From the NCBI RefSeq assembly GCF_010119245.1, contig NZ_WNKG01000002.1, forward strand, positions 248,001 to 312,000: a stretch of DNA of 64,000 nt. Reading direction: 5' to 3'. The position numbers and the translations under genes were made by a program. The notes beneath the pieces are model-generated. The model saw only the letters and a list, made by a program, of their open reading frames with translations, was not told the origin of the DNA and ran no database searches. The stretch is from Cyclobacterium salsum (GTDB lineage: Bacteria > Bacteroidota > Bacteroidia > Cytophagales > Cyclobacteriaceae). Positions within the stretch are counted from its first letter, which is position 1, and each line of letters opens with the position of its first letter. Shown in pieces: positions 47,601-54,640 of this stretch.

Positions 47601-48016
47601 TCTTTAGAGGACCTGCAGCAGGACCCATGCACAATAATGTCTTAGAGGGACATATGGACTACTGGCGTGACGAAACAAGTGTTTTAGGGGCAAACCCAGA
47701 CGCTTATTTCCCAAGACCTTATGCGCAGTTCTTCGGCGAAAATGCGAAAAACTACGGCAGACCGGTCGACCACCTGATTCAAAATGCGGCCTATTTAAGG
47801 CTAAAAAACCTGCAGATTGGCTATTCGCTTCCTCAAAAAATTGCCGAAAAAGTGTTGCTAACCAATGCCAGGATCTTTGTGTCGGGTGAGAATCTGTTAA
47901 CCTTTACCGATTTAATGTTTTTTGATCCGGAGGCACTTGCCGGAAGATGGTATGGTGCTGGGGACGCTTATCCCTTGAGTACAACCATGTCTGCAGGTAT
48001 AAACCTTAACTTCTAA
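44660..48016 (+). CDS. susC-like: SusC/RagA-type TonB-dependent outer-membrane transporter
   Basis: A 1118-residue TonB-dependent receptor for oligosaccharide import. The start at 44660 (MKTIYTELINVKDK) is chosen over the ORF start at 44525 because the extra 45 codons cover repeat B5. It has a long N-terminal signal region ending LLVIAGAPVLAE. A carboxypeptidase-regulatory-like domain at about 86-150 (VSGTVTDDTGDPLPGASVTV) is followed by NEVVVVGYGTKKK, the SusC-type TonB box/plug start, the plug with MTIRGLASFEG, and a 22-strand barrel ending AGINLNF. It forms the pedal-bin complex with SusD, 11 bp downstream. It uses TonB-ExbBD energy from genes elsewhere. Confidence 0.95.
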   Translation: MKTIYTELINVKDKRLDRKMAPFIFKMSGYFFLQLLLLLVIAGAPVLAEGKFIASNSSGTNPFGADPVEIRNSGEDLNSQIAEIQVSGTVTDDTGDPLPGASVTVAGTTTGTVTDIDGNYTLSVEEGATLVFSFIGFESQEVAVGNQTQIDITLEANLSSLNEVVVVGYGTKKKINLTGAVSTASGEDMANRPVTNVQQAMQGLVSNLVIQPNTAGGEPGADMAMTIRGLASFEGNTAPFVLVDGVPMGINDIDPNDIESVSVLKDAASTSIYGARAAYGVILITTKKGSKGSRISYSTNAGLSTPTIWPKLQGGTDWAHALNDARTNFGASPFYPEEAIQRLEQNLADPGSAPGMLPLGSGDNWDLMNTGTRGVANDGIRDLIMKDNSFRVKHNLSVSGGNDNVNYYLSTGFYEEDGLLRFGDESFSRFNVDAKIGAKVTDWMNLDLFVKYKSENEDFPWNQNFGRAWYMNWIGKIKFGTPAKYPGTDIWTQQTRVEEWRKVRQTITDNQIVLSPKIELKPIEGWVTTVQLNYTSTQVEDTRTGLQYPWVRPGDGPNFSGGDIDFIPQNRESTEYHNELRRNTYLSPNIYSSYSRLLGKHDLQLMLGYQQEEYTFSNLGARSFFLLSDAIPSISTAVGDQLVNDGIGHWSTRSFFGRFNYIFDEKYLLEVNMRTDGSSRFEEAERWGVFPSVSAGWILSEENFLSSADLFDLLKLRGSYGTLGNQDVANYLFIPTMPIRQTNNWLFGDQRAWTVRAPNLNSVNLSWETVSTLDLGIDASLLNSRLGVSFGVYETRTSDLVGPGQPLPAVLGSTVPKRNEGEIKTRGWELELSWKNQVSPDFRYEIRGQLADYRSTVVDYNNPNGLLNTFYPGQDLNEIWGYRYDGHFQTEAEINEGVDQSFIYSGVWRTGDFRYQDLNGDGKIDIGDNTVGNPGDLEIIGNTTPRYTYGLNLNAQYKNFDVSVFFQGVAKRDWTFGNSSVFRGPAAGPMHNNVLEGHMDYWRDETSVLGANPDAYFPRPYAQFFGENAKNYGRPVDHLIQNAAYLRLKNLQIGYSLPQKIAEKVLLTNARIFVSGENLLTFTDLMFFDPEALAGRWYGAGDAYPLSTTMSAGINLNF

Positions 48017-48027
48017 AAAAAGACATC

Positions 48028-49761
48028 ATGAAAAGAATATATTATATACTAATAGTAGCATTAGCAGGGACCACATTGCTGTATTCCTGCCAGGAAGATT
48101 TTCTGGAGAGATCACCACTCGATCAGATATCCGATCCGGAATTCTGGAATAGTCAATCCGATTTGGAATTATTTCTTAACTCGTTTTATGACTCCTTTCA
48201 GGGATGGCCAGCCTCCGGAGGCGGAAAGGCACCCACTAAGGACGAGGGAACAGACTTTGCACTAGAAGGCCTCAATGCCTTTGGTGGCACGTTTACGCAA
48301 CGCATGGATGGTGTTTTAAACGTTCCGGGTTCTGGTGGCGGCTGGAATTGGGGAAATATTCGAAACATCAATTATTTCCTGGCTAACGTCGATCGGGTTG
48401 CCGAGGGAGGTAATATGAGAGAGCATTATGTGGGTGAGGGACATTTTTTCCGGGCATGGTTTTACTTTGACCTGTTCAAGGATTTTGGAGCCTTACCAAT
48501 AATCACCCAACCCGTTACCGCAGAAGATGAGGATATTTTGTATGGGGCTCGTTCCAGCAGAACGGAGGTTTTTGATTTTATTCTCAGCGATATTGATATG
48601 GCCATCTCCAAAATGGATCACAGCTACCAGCTGGCCACTCCCGGAACCCGGTTGAGTAAAGATATTGCTTTGTTATTTAAAGCAAGAGCCGCTTTATTCG
48701 CAGGTACATGGGAAAAATACCATCAGGGCTCCGTCTTTGAAGGACAAACGGATGGAAGCGACTATATAGAAGAAGCTGCAGCAGCTGCCAAACAGATTAT
48801 TGATGATGGGCATTTTTCCCTCGTAGCAGGGGATAGTAGCAGCGTCTATTTTGAGCTCTTTAATCAGGTAGACTATGCCGGCAATCCGGAAGTGATTTTT
48901 TACCAACACTTCGACAGAGCAATTGGTGACAGTTTTAGTAATCAATTGTGGAACTGGCCAAACGGTTACGGATATACCTACGATGCGTCAAAATTTTATT
49001 TGAGCAATGATGGCTTGCCCATCGCCGTTAGCCCAAATTTTGTGGGAGATGAGACCTTAGAACTTATTGAACGGAATCGAGATCCACGACTTGCGCAAAC
49101 CTTTATGGTACCTGGGGATATCCGAAGAATACAAGGAACCGATACCTTGTATTATGATGCCCCGGATGTGGACAATAGTGGTACCGGTATCGAATCACAA
49201 AAGTTCCGGCACATCGTAGTAGATCCTTCCGTAGGCATTAACAATGGCAATGTCGATTATATTTTTATGCGGTATGCCGAAGCACTGTTGATTTATGCCG
49301 AAGCAAAAGCAGAACTGGGTACTTTGACGCAGGCGGATGTAGACATGACTATCAATCAGCTCAGGGACAGGGTAGGAATGCCGCACCTTAACTTAAATGA
49401 CATCACTCCTGATCCCAATTGGCCGGATTACGGTTATCCTTTGACCGACGTGTTACATGAAATCAGAAGAGAACGTGTCGTAGAATTGTTTGCAGAAGGG
49501 TTTCGTTTTGATGATTTGATGCGCTGGAGAGCACATGAATACTGGATGGGAGAGCGATTCGTGGGCACCTTTGCTACGCCCGAATTACAGGAAATATCTA
49601 ATGTTCCGATCAATGCGGACGGATTCTTTGATCCGTTTCGGGATCGGCTAAGTGGCCCGGACGGGGGATATGGATTTGATCCCGAAAGAGATTACCTGAT
49701 ACCCCTCCCCACCAATGAGCTAACCTTAAATCCAAACCTGGATCAGAACCCGGGTTGGTAG
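48028..49761 (+). CDS. susD-like: SusD/RagB-type surface glycan-binding lipoprotein
   Basis: A 577-residue lipoprotein (MKRIYYILIVALAGTTLLYS with Cys next) that caps the SusC barrel and captures oligosaccharides at the surface. It shows the usual N-terminal block EDFLERSPLDQISDPEFW, TPR-like helices (AEALLIYAEAKAELGTLTQ), and the RERVVELFAEGFRFDDLMRW block followed by LIPLPTNELTLNPNLDQNPGW at the C-terminus. All SusD landmarks are present. The gene is 11 bp after susC and ends at a strong hairpin, so susCD make one unit. Glycan specificity cannot be read from it. Confidence 0.95.
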   Translation: MKRIYYILIVALAGTTLLYSCQEDFLERSPLDQISDPEFWNSQSDLELFLNSFYDSFQGWPASGGGKAPTKDEGTDFALEGLNAFGGTFTQRMDGVLNVPGSGGGWNWGNIRNINYFLANVDRVAEGGNMREHYVGEGHFFRAWFYFDLFKDFGALPIITQPVTAEDEDILYGARSSRTEVFDFILSDIDMAISKMDHSYQLATPGTRLSKDIALLFKARAALFAGTWEKYHQGSVFEGQTDGSDYIEEAAAAAKQIIDDGHFSLVAGDSSSVYFELFNQVDYAGNPEVIFYQHFDRAIGDSFSNQLWNWPNGYGYTYDASKFYLSNDGLPIAVSPNFVGDETLELIERNRDPRLAQTFMVPGDIRRIQGTDTLYYDAPDVDNSGTGIESQKFRHIVVDPSVGINNGNVDYIFMRYAEALLIYAEAKAELGTLTQADVDMTINQLRDRVGMPHLNLNDITPDPNWPDYGYPLTDVLHEIRRERVVELFAEGFRFDDLMRWRAHEYWMGERFVGTFATPELQEISNVPINADGFFDPFRDRLSGPDGGYGFDPERDYLIPLPTNELTLNPNLDQNPGW

Positions 49762-49800
49762 CCGGTACGGCTTTCGTGTAAAGAAAGGAGCCTGAAAAAG

Positions 49801-49847
49801 CAAAGCTACGCCAGCGCGAATACCCAATTCGCACTGACGTAGCTTTG
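49801..49847. terminator. Terminator after susD
   Basis: A 21-bp stem from CAAAGCTACGCCAGCGCGAA (left arm 49801-49821) with its near-complement at 49827-49847, holding two G-U pairs and a 5-nt loop. A T-rich tail (TATTTTATAG) follows. It is a strong intrinsic terminator. Confidence 0.85.
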
Positions 49848-49978
49848 TATTTTATAGACAGGTTCATAAAAGACCGCCCGATTTTGACTATTTAAACAAC
49901 GAAAAACTCGATTACCGTTTCGTTCACCGTTGATCAGGCATTTGTGGATCAGAACCGGAACTGGAGATTCGCTGGTTT

Positions 49979-50263
49979 ATGAACAAGGATTTCCGAATGG
50001 CCACGCTCAGGGACTGGATTGCCCAGACTCCTGAGAAAGTGATCGATTTTACCCGCTACGACCTGGAGGCGAAAGAACCTGCCGACGCAAAACCAGGGCA
50101 GCCAATCCGCAACTGGAGCCTGATGAATCGCCTGAACCAAAAGGGTACCCGACCGCAGGATGTGCCCATGAAAATAGAAGCACTTTATGCCGAAGAACAG
50201 GAAATGATCAAAAAGAGATATCCGGTTTTGTTTGAGGAAGGGCATCCGCTAAGTATTAAATAA
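49979..50263 (+). CDS. Small conserved-looking protein, probable fragment
   Basis: A 94-codon frame (MNKDFRMATLRDWIAQTPEK, ending FEEGHPLSIK) with good protein composition. The same frame is open to about 49938, reading SEPELEIRWF just before the Met, so the Met is not clearly the start. I do not recognise the family. Its C-terminal portion looks like a natural protein end. A second frame in the same phase follows after two stops; the pair may be the remains of one or two genes lost between the PUL and the peptidase island. Confidence 0.4.
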   Translation: MNKDFRMATLRDWIAQTPEKVIDFTRYDLEAKEPADAKPGQPIRNWSLMNRLNQKGTRPQDVPMKIEALYAEEQEMIKKRYPVLFEEGHPLSIK

Positions 50264-50278
50264 ACGTTCTGACTAGTC

Positions 50279-50509
50279 CTGAAAACTACACTAAGTCCCT
50301 ACAAAAATGCCCTTAGACTTTCCGAGCAGCAGACGGTGCCCAAAATGAGTGACGGCACCCTTCCCTTTGTGGAGAAGGCAATGGAATATGCCTGGGATGA
50401 CAGTCAGTTTTTGCTTCCAGCGATCGCTTTAGAACTCAAACGAGCTGCCAAAAAGGTGAAATTTCCCAGTCAAAATGCGCAACGCTCCACCTCCGAACAG
50501 CAAGCTTGA
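50279..50509 (+). pseudogene. Short coding remnant without a normal start
   Basis: An open frame from 50273 gives LKTTLSPYKNALRLSEQQTV, then DDSQFLLPAIALELKRAAKK and a stop at 50507-50509. It is protein-like but begins after a stop with no ATG until 50345. It shares the phase of the preceding 94-codon frame across two stop codons. Family not recognised. Confidence 0.35.
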
Positions 50510-50662
50510 ATATAAAGAGCTGACTGGTAAAATAAACTTCATTTAGAATCGAATCCCAGGTTAATAGGATTCTGAACCCATTGTTGCGTTGGAAATTTTT
50601 TTTGAGTATCACATTTAGGTCTTTATGAAAGTTACAGAAAATGCTTGAACCCAGCCTTCCCA

Positions 50663-50700
50663 TTGCTAACATACCATATTTTTTGGCTAAGATGATTGAG
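50663..50700 (+). repeat. Family B motif, copy B6
   Basis: TGCTAACATACCATATTTTT, then TGGCTAAGATGATTGAG, matches B1 and B2 most closely. It lies 210 bp before the M24 peptidase start. Confidence 0.5.
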
Positions 50701-50839
50701 GGTTAACCAGCGCAAACCCGTTAATTTTAAAGAATGATTGCAAATAGGCTCTGCGTCAAAACAACTAGTAAAATAGGTTTATATTGTTTTAATTTTCGTT
50801 TTGATCGAATAATAACAGCTAATGTACCCATGATAGGTT

Positions 50840-50873
50840 ACCTGTCTGACGGTTTTCCAACCGTCTGGCAGGT
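50840..50873. terminator. Hairpin upstream of the M24 peptidase gene
   Basis: ACCTGTCTGACGGTT (50840-50854) pairs with AACCGTCTGGCAGGT (50859-50873), one mismatch and one G-U pair, with a 4-nt TTCC loop. It is 39 bp before the start codon, so it may be an attenuator or leader structure rather than a terminator. No T-run follows. Confidence 0.4.
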
Positions 50874-50911
50874 GTGCAGGCTATATATCCAATGAAAACA
50901 ATAATAATCAC

Positions 50912-52264
50912 ATGATAAAATCTGCTTTCTTTCTAACGCTGCTGCTATGCTTCACGGTAATGGAGGTAAATGCACAGCTCATCTTTGAAAAGGATGAATA
51001 CGCCAACCGTAGGCAGAAACTCATGGATAGTATTCCTGATGGAATTGCCATCATCCGGGGTGCATCAGAACCTCTGGGCGATATGCCTTTCAGCCAATAC
51101 AACAACATGATGTATTTTGCCGGGGTTGAAATTCCCGATGCCATTCTTATCGTGGATGGTGAAAGGCGGGAAAGTACACTATTTTTTACCATCAGTGAGC
51201 AGCATGCTGATGGTGAAAATATTCCCCTGGACCTGGTCAGGGAGCCTGTAAAAGTTACTGGAATTGAAAACTATCTTCCCTACGAAGATTTTTCTGAAAC
51301 GCTAAAAGGAAGGTTAAACAGCAGTACGGTAATTTATACGCCCTTCAGTCCGGAGGAATATATAGGCGAAAATTCCATGGAAAAATACCACAAATTCAGA
51401 CGTTCCGTAACCGAAAATGAATGGGATGGCAGACTTACGCGGGAAATGCAATTCGTGGAGGTTCTAAACCAGCGATTCCCTGACAATCAGGTGTTGAATT
51501 GTACGCCCTTTATCTGGGAACTGCGAAAGATAAAGTCCAAAGCTGAAATTGATGTACTTCGTAAGGCTGCCCAACTTTCCGTAGAAGCACACAAAACGGT
51601 CATAAAAAATACCAGGCCCGGTGTAGCAGAGGTAAAACTGGCTGCCCTTTTCCAGCAGGTTTGCATGTCTGGCGGGGCAAAAGGATTGGCATTCGGGACC
51701 ATTATCATGTCGGATAAAAACCATGCCTACGGCCATTACATGCAATATGACCGCACATTGCAGGAAGAAGACTTTATCATCCTGGATGGTGGGGCCAATG
51801 TGGGGTACTATGCATCAGACGTTTCAACCACCTTTCCGGCAAGTGGAAAATTCTCCGAAACACAGCGGGAGATATACGAGCTGGGTCTTTTTGTAAGGGA
51901 AATATGCCAGAGCCTTTACCGCCCGGGGATTTCTCTGACAGAGATCGGTGCGGTCGTTAAAGGGGAGCTTGAAAAATTGGGATTTGACACCACCGAGCCC
52001 CGGTTCAAGTTATGGATTCGGGACGGCGGATTCAACCATAGTATTGGCATGGCCGTGCATGACCGGATGCTCGACTTCGACCGGGGAGAACCGTTGAAAC
52101 CTGGTTTTGTCTTTGCCTGCGACATCATGGGAAAAGCGGACGAGGTAACCGGTATACGGATCGAAGACACCGTGGTGATCACTGAAGATGGCTTTGAAAT
52201 CCTGTCAGCAGGGCTGCCACGGACTGTAGCTGAAATAGAGGCATTTATGAAAAATAATCAATAA
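50912..52264 (+). CDS. Exported M24 (Xaa-Pro aminopeptidase-type) protein
   Basis: A 450-residue M24B-type metallopeptidase with a signal peptide (MIKSAFFLTLLLCFTVMEVN). Cleavage of Xaa-Pro bonds from peptides is the usual activity. The pita-bread domain shows D292 (LDGGANVGYYASD), D303 and H376 (NHSIGMAVHD). The fourth ligand, normally Glu in a TIEPG-type motif, is D404 in FACDIMG. E418 in GIRIEDTV completes the set. The Asp may keep metal binding with a different geometry or reduce activity. It is 26 bp before the M1 gene, so they are very likely co-transcribed, giving a two-gene peptide-trimming unit. Confidence 0.85.
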   Translation: MIKSAFFLTLLLCFTVMEVNAQLIFEKDEYANRRQKLMDSIPDGIAIIRGASEPLGDMPFSQYNNMMYFAGVEIPDAILIVDGERRESTLFFTISEQHADGENIPLDLVREPVKVTGIENYLPYEDFSETLKGRLNSSTVIYTPFSPEEYIGENSMEKYHKFRRSVTENEWDGRLTREMQFVEVLNQRFPDNQVLNCTPFIWELRKIKSKAEIDVLRKAAQLSVEAHKTVIKNTRPGVAEVKLAALFQQVCMSGGAKGLAFGTIIMSDKNHAYGHYMQYDRTLQEEDFIILDGGANVGYYASDVSTTFPASGKFSETQREIYELGLFVREICQSLYRPGISLTEIGAVVKGELEKLGFDTTEPRFKLWIRDGGFNHSIGMAVHDRMLDFDRGEPLKPGFVFACDIMGKADEVTGIRIEDTVVITEDGFEILSAGLPRTVAEIEAFMKNNQ

Positions 52265-52290
52265 GAAATCTAAAATAATTCAAAGAAACG

Positions 52291-54426
52291 ATGAAGTATC
52301 TTTTTTGTTTTGTAATGCTCTTATTGGCTCATCACGGACTGTTAGCCCAACAGATGGATATTTATCAAAGGCCGGTTACCCTAGAACCGGACAGGGATTT
52401 CGATGCCTTACATTACCGCATAAAGCTGGATATCGATATGGAGAGGAAGCAATTGACGGGACAAAACACGGTAACCCTGACACCGCTCAGAAGTAATCTA
52501 AACAAGGTCAGCCTGGATGCGGTATCACTAGATGTAAGCGATGTGCTCGACAGTAAGGGATTTCCGCTTTCCTACACTCAGGGCGGAGACAAAGTTCATA
52601 TTAACCTCTCCCGCACTTATTCCTACTTAGACACCCTAACTTTTACCATAAAGTACCTTCTCGCAAAGCAGGTAGAAGGCCTGAAATTTATAGATGAAAC
52701 GGAAACCAATCCCATGCAGGTTTCTTCCGATTGCTGGCCCAACAAAGCCAGGCAATGGATTCCCTGTTACGACTATCCCCACGACAAAGTGACTCAGGAG
52801 ATGATCGTGACGGTTGATAATAATTATAAGGTATTGTCAAACGGCAAGCTGCTGAGCATTACGGAAAATCAGGAAAATGGTAAACACACCTACCATTGGA
52901 AACAAAGCCTGCCACATTCCACCTATCTCACAAACCTTAGCATTGCAGATTATACGGTCATCGAAGATTCGCTGGATGCGCTACCGGTAAACTATTGGGT
53001 ATATGAAAGACATGAGAAGGACGCAAAAAGATCCTTTGCCAAGACACCTTATATGATAGATTTTTTTACCAGGCTATATGGCTATGCCTATCCCTGGGAG
53101 AAATATGACCAGGTGGTTTCTGCACATCAGGGAGGGGGCGCCGAAGCCACATCGGCAACGCTTCTAGGAGAAGGGGCTGTAACTACCAGCGAAGAAGAAA
53201 TCGACTTTTCTTTTGAAGGGATTCTCGCTCATGAAGTTGCGCATCAGTGGTGGGGAGACCTGGTTACATGCAGAAGCTGGGAACATAACTGGATCAATGA
53301 AAGTTTTGCTACCTATTCCGATTACTTGTATAAACGATTTGATTGGGGTGAGGATGAAGCAGCATTTGACCTGATGCGGAAAAAAAACGCCTACCTGCGT
53401 GAAGCGAATAACCGGTATATGCGCCCCATTGTCTTTAACCGCTATGAAAATCCGGGACAGAATTTTGACAGCCATGCTTATCCCAAGGGAGCCAATGTCT
53501 TGCACATGCTTCGGTTTGTTTTGGGTGATGATACCTTTTTCAGAGTTATCAGTCAGTTTCTGCATCAATTCGAATTTCAGGCAGTAAGCACCCAGGATTT
53601 TATGCGATGTGTGAAAGAGGTCAGTGGCCTGAACATGGATTTGTTTTTCGAACAATTCCTGTTTCATCCGGGACATGCCGTATTTGAGGTCAGCAAAAAC
53701 TGGGATGAATCAACCAAGACGCTTGCGTTGGAAATAAAACAAACGCAGGATAAGTGGGAGGATGTGCCCATTTACACCATTCCCGTTAATATCGGATTTT
53801 ACGATACCGATGGAAAGCGGGTTGAAAAAATAGCATTGAAAGATCGTGTCGAGAGATTTGAATTTAAATTCGATACAGCCCCTTTGATGGTCCGCTTTGA
53901 TGAAGGCAACCACTTGCTCAAAGAATGGACATTTATTAAAACCGGGGAGGAGCTTTTGTTTCAGGTGGAAAAGGATGATGTACCCGGCAGATTATGGGCT
54001 ATTGATCAACTTAAGGCCTTTAGCAGCTCTCCGAAAACGATTCAGAAGTGGACGGAGCTTGCCAGGGGAGATAATTTCTGGGCCGTCAGGGAAGCGGCTG
54101 TTCAGCACTTGTCTGAATTCCATGCAAGCAATAGTAAAGAAGTTTTCTTAGATGCTGTCAGCGATAGCAATTCAAAAGTAAGGGCTGCAGCTGTAAAGGC
54201 TTTGGGACAGCTAAAGGACCCTTCCATGATAGCTGATTTCAAGCGTATTTACCAAACGGATGACAGTTTCCTGGTTAGGGCGGAGGCACTTATCGCTATC
54301 GGGGAAAATGGCAATGCATCACATCTGAGATTTCTCAATGAAGCTGCAAAAGTCAGGTCGCCCCGTAATACCTTAAAAAATGCTGCTGAGAAGTCGATTG
54401 AGCTTATTCGTAATTCAAACCAATAA
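52291..54426 (+). CDS. M1-family aminopeptidase, exported
   Basis: A 711-residue gluzincin aminopeptidase with a signal peptide (LLLAHHGLLAQ). Zinc motif HEVAHQWWGD (H314, E315, H318) with third ligand E337 in NWINESFATY; the transition-state Tyr is Y397 in SHAYPKGANVLHML. The GAMEN exopeptidase motif is altered to GGAEA in QGGGAEATSATL, keeping the Glu but losing Met and Asn. The last 150 residues form HEAT-like helices (DAVSDSNSKVRAAAVKALGQ). It would remove N-terminal residues in the periplasm after the M24 enzyme's substrates are exposed. It is downstream of M24 by 26 bp. Confidence 0.9.
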   Translation: MKYLFCFVMLLLAHHGLLAQQMDIYQRPVTLEPDRDFDALHYRIKLDIDMERKQLTGQNTVTLTPLRSNLNKVSLDAVSLDVSDVLDSKGFPLSYTQGGDKVHINLSRTYSYLDTLTFTIKYLLAKQVEGLKFIDETETNPMQVSSDCWPNKARQWIPCYDYPHDKVTQEMIVTVDNNYKVLSNGKLLSITENQENGKHTYHWKQSLPHSTYLTNLSIADYTVIEDSLDALPVNYWVYERHEKDAKRSFAKTPYMIDFFTRLYGYAYPWEKYDQVVSAHQGGGAEATSATLLGEGAVTTSEEEIDFSFEGILAHEVAHQWWGDLVTCRSWEHNWINESFATYSDYLYKRFDWGEDEAAFDLMRKKNAYLREANNRYMRPIVFNRYENPGQNFDSHAYPKGANVLHMLRFVLGDDTFFRVISQFLHQFEFQAVSTQDFMRCVKEVSGLNMDLFFEQFLFHPGHAVFEVSKNWDESTKTLALEIKQTQDKWEDVPIYTIPVNIGFYDTDGKRVEKIALKDRVERFEFKFDTAPLMVRFDEGNHLLKEWTFIKTGEELLFQVEKDDVPGRLWAIDQLKAFSSSPKTIQKWTELARGDNFWAVREAAVQHLSEFHASNSKEVFLDAVSDSNSKVRAAAVKALGQLKDPSMIADFKRIYQTDDSFLVRAEALIAIGENGNASHLRFLNEAAKVRSPRNTLKNAAEKSIELIRNSNQ

Positions 54427-54441
54427 TGGTCTGAAATTTTG

Positions 54442-54545
54442 TAAAAACCGGGTATGATGAAGGCTACCCACAGAGGGATGCTCCCGAAGGTCGGGAGTAT
54501 TCAGTAGAGACGAGTTATGGTCCTTGAAAAGCAAATAGTAATCAC
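54442..54545 (+). repeat. Family A intercistronic cassette, copy A5 (diverged)
   Basis: A shorter micro-ORF begins at the ATG at 54454 (MMKATHRGMLPKVGSIQ). A 12-bp longer centre contains a small perfect hairpin, CTCCCGA-AGG-TCGGGAG. The end CCTTGAAAAGCAAATAGTAA resembles the other copies, and it runs directly into copy A6. Confidence 0.6.
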
Positions 54546-54640
54546 ATGAAATCGAGCATGTCGCAAGCGACACACGGAGGAATGATTATTCAACATGCGA
54601 GATTCCATCTGACAGCTAAAAAACAAATTATAAACAGATG
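54546..54640 (+). repeat. Family A intercistronic cassette, copy A6 (intact micro-ORF)
   Basis: ATG at 54546 opens an intact 31-codon frame, MKSSMSQATHGGMIIQHARF and then HLTAKKQIINR, whose TGA overlaps the ATG of the M60 gene at 54638. The distance between the two ATGs is 92 bp. This is the best-preserved copy and defines the unit. Confidence 0.75.

Larger units (their letters stand above)
50510..50911. other. Intergenic region with family B motif and a hairpin
   Basis: About 400 AT-rich bases. It holds family B copy B6 at 50663-50700 and a hairpin at 50840-50873 (listed separately). The promoter of the M24 peptidase gene should lie here. Confidence 0.5.
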
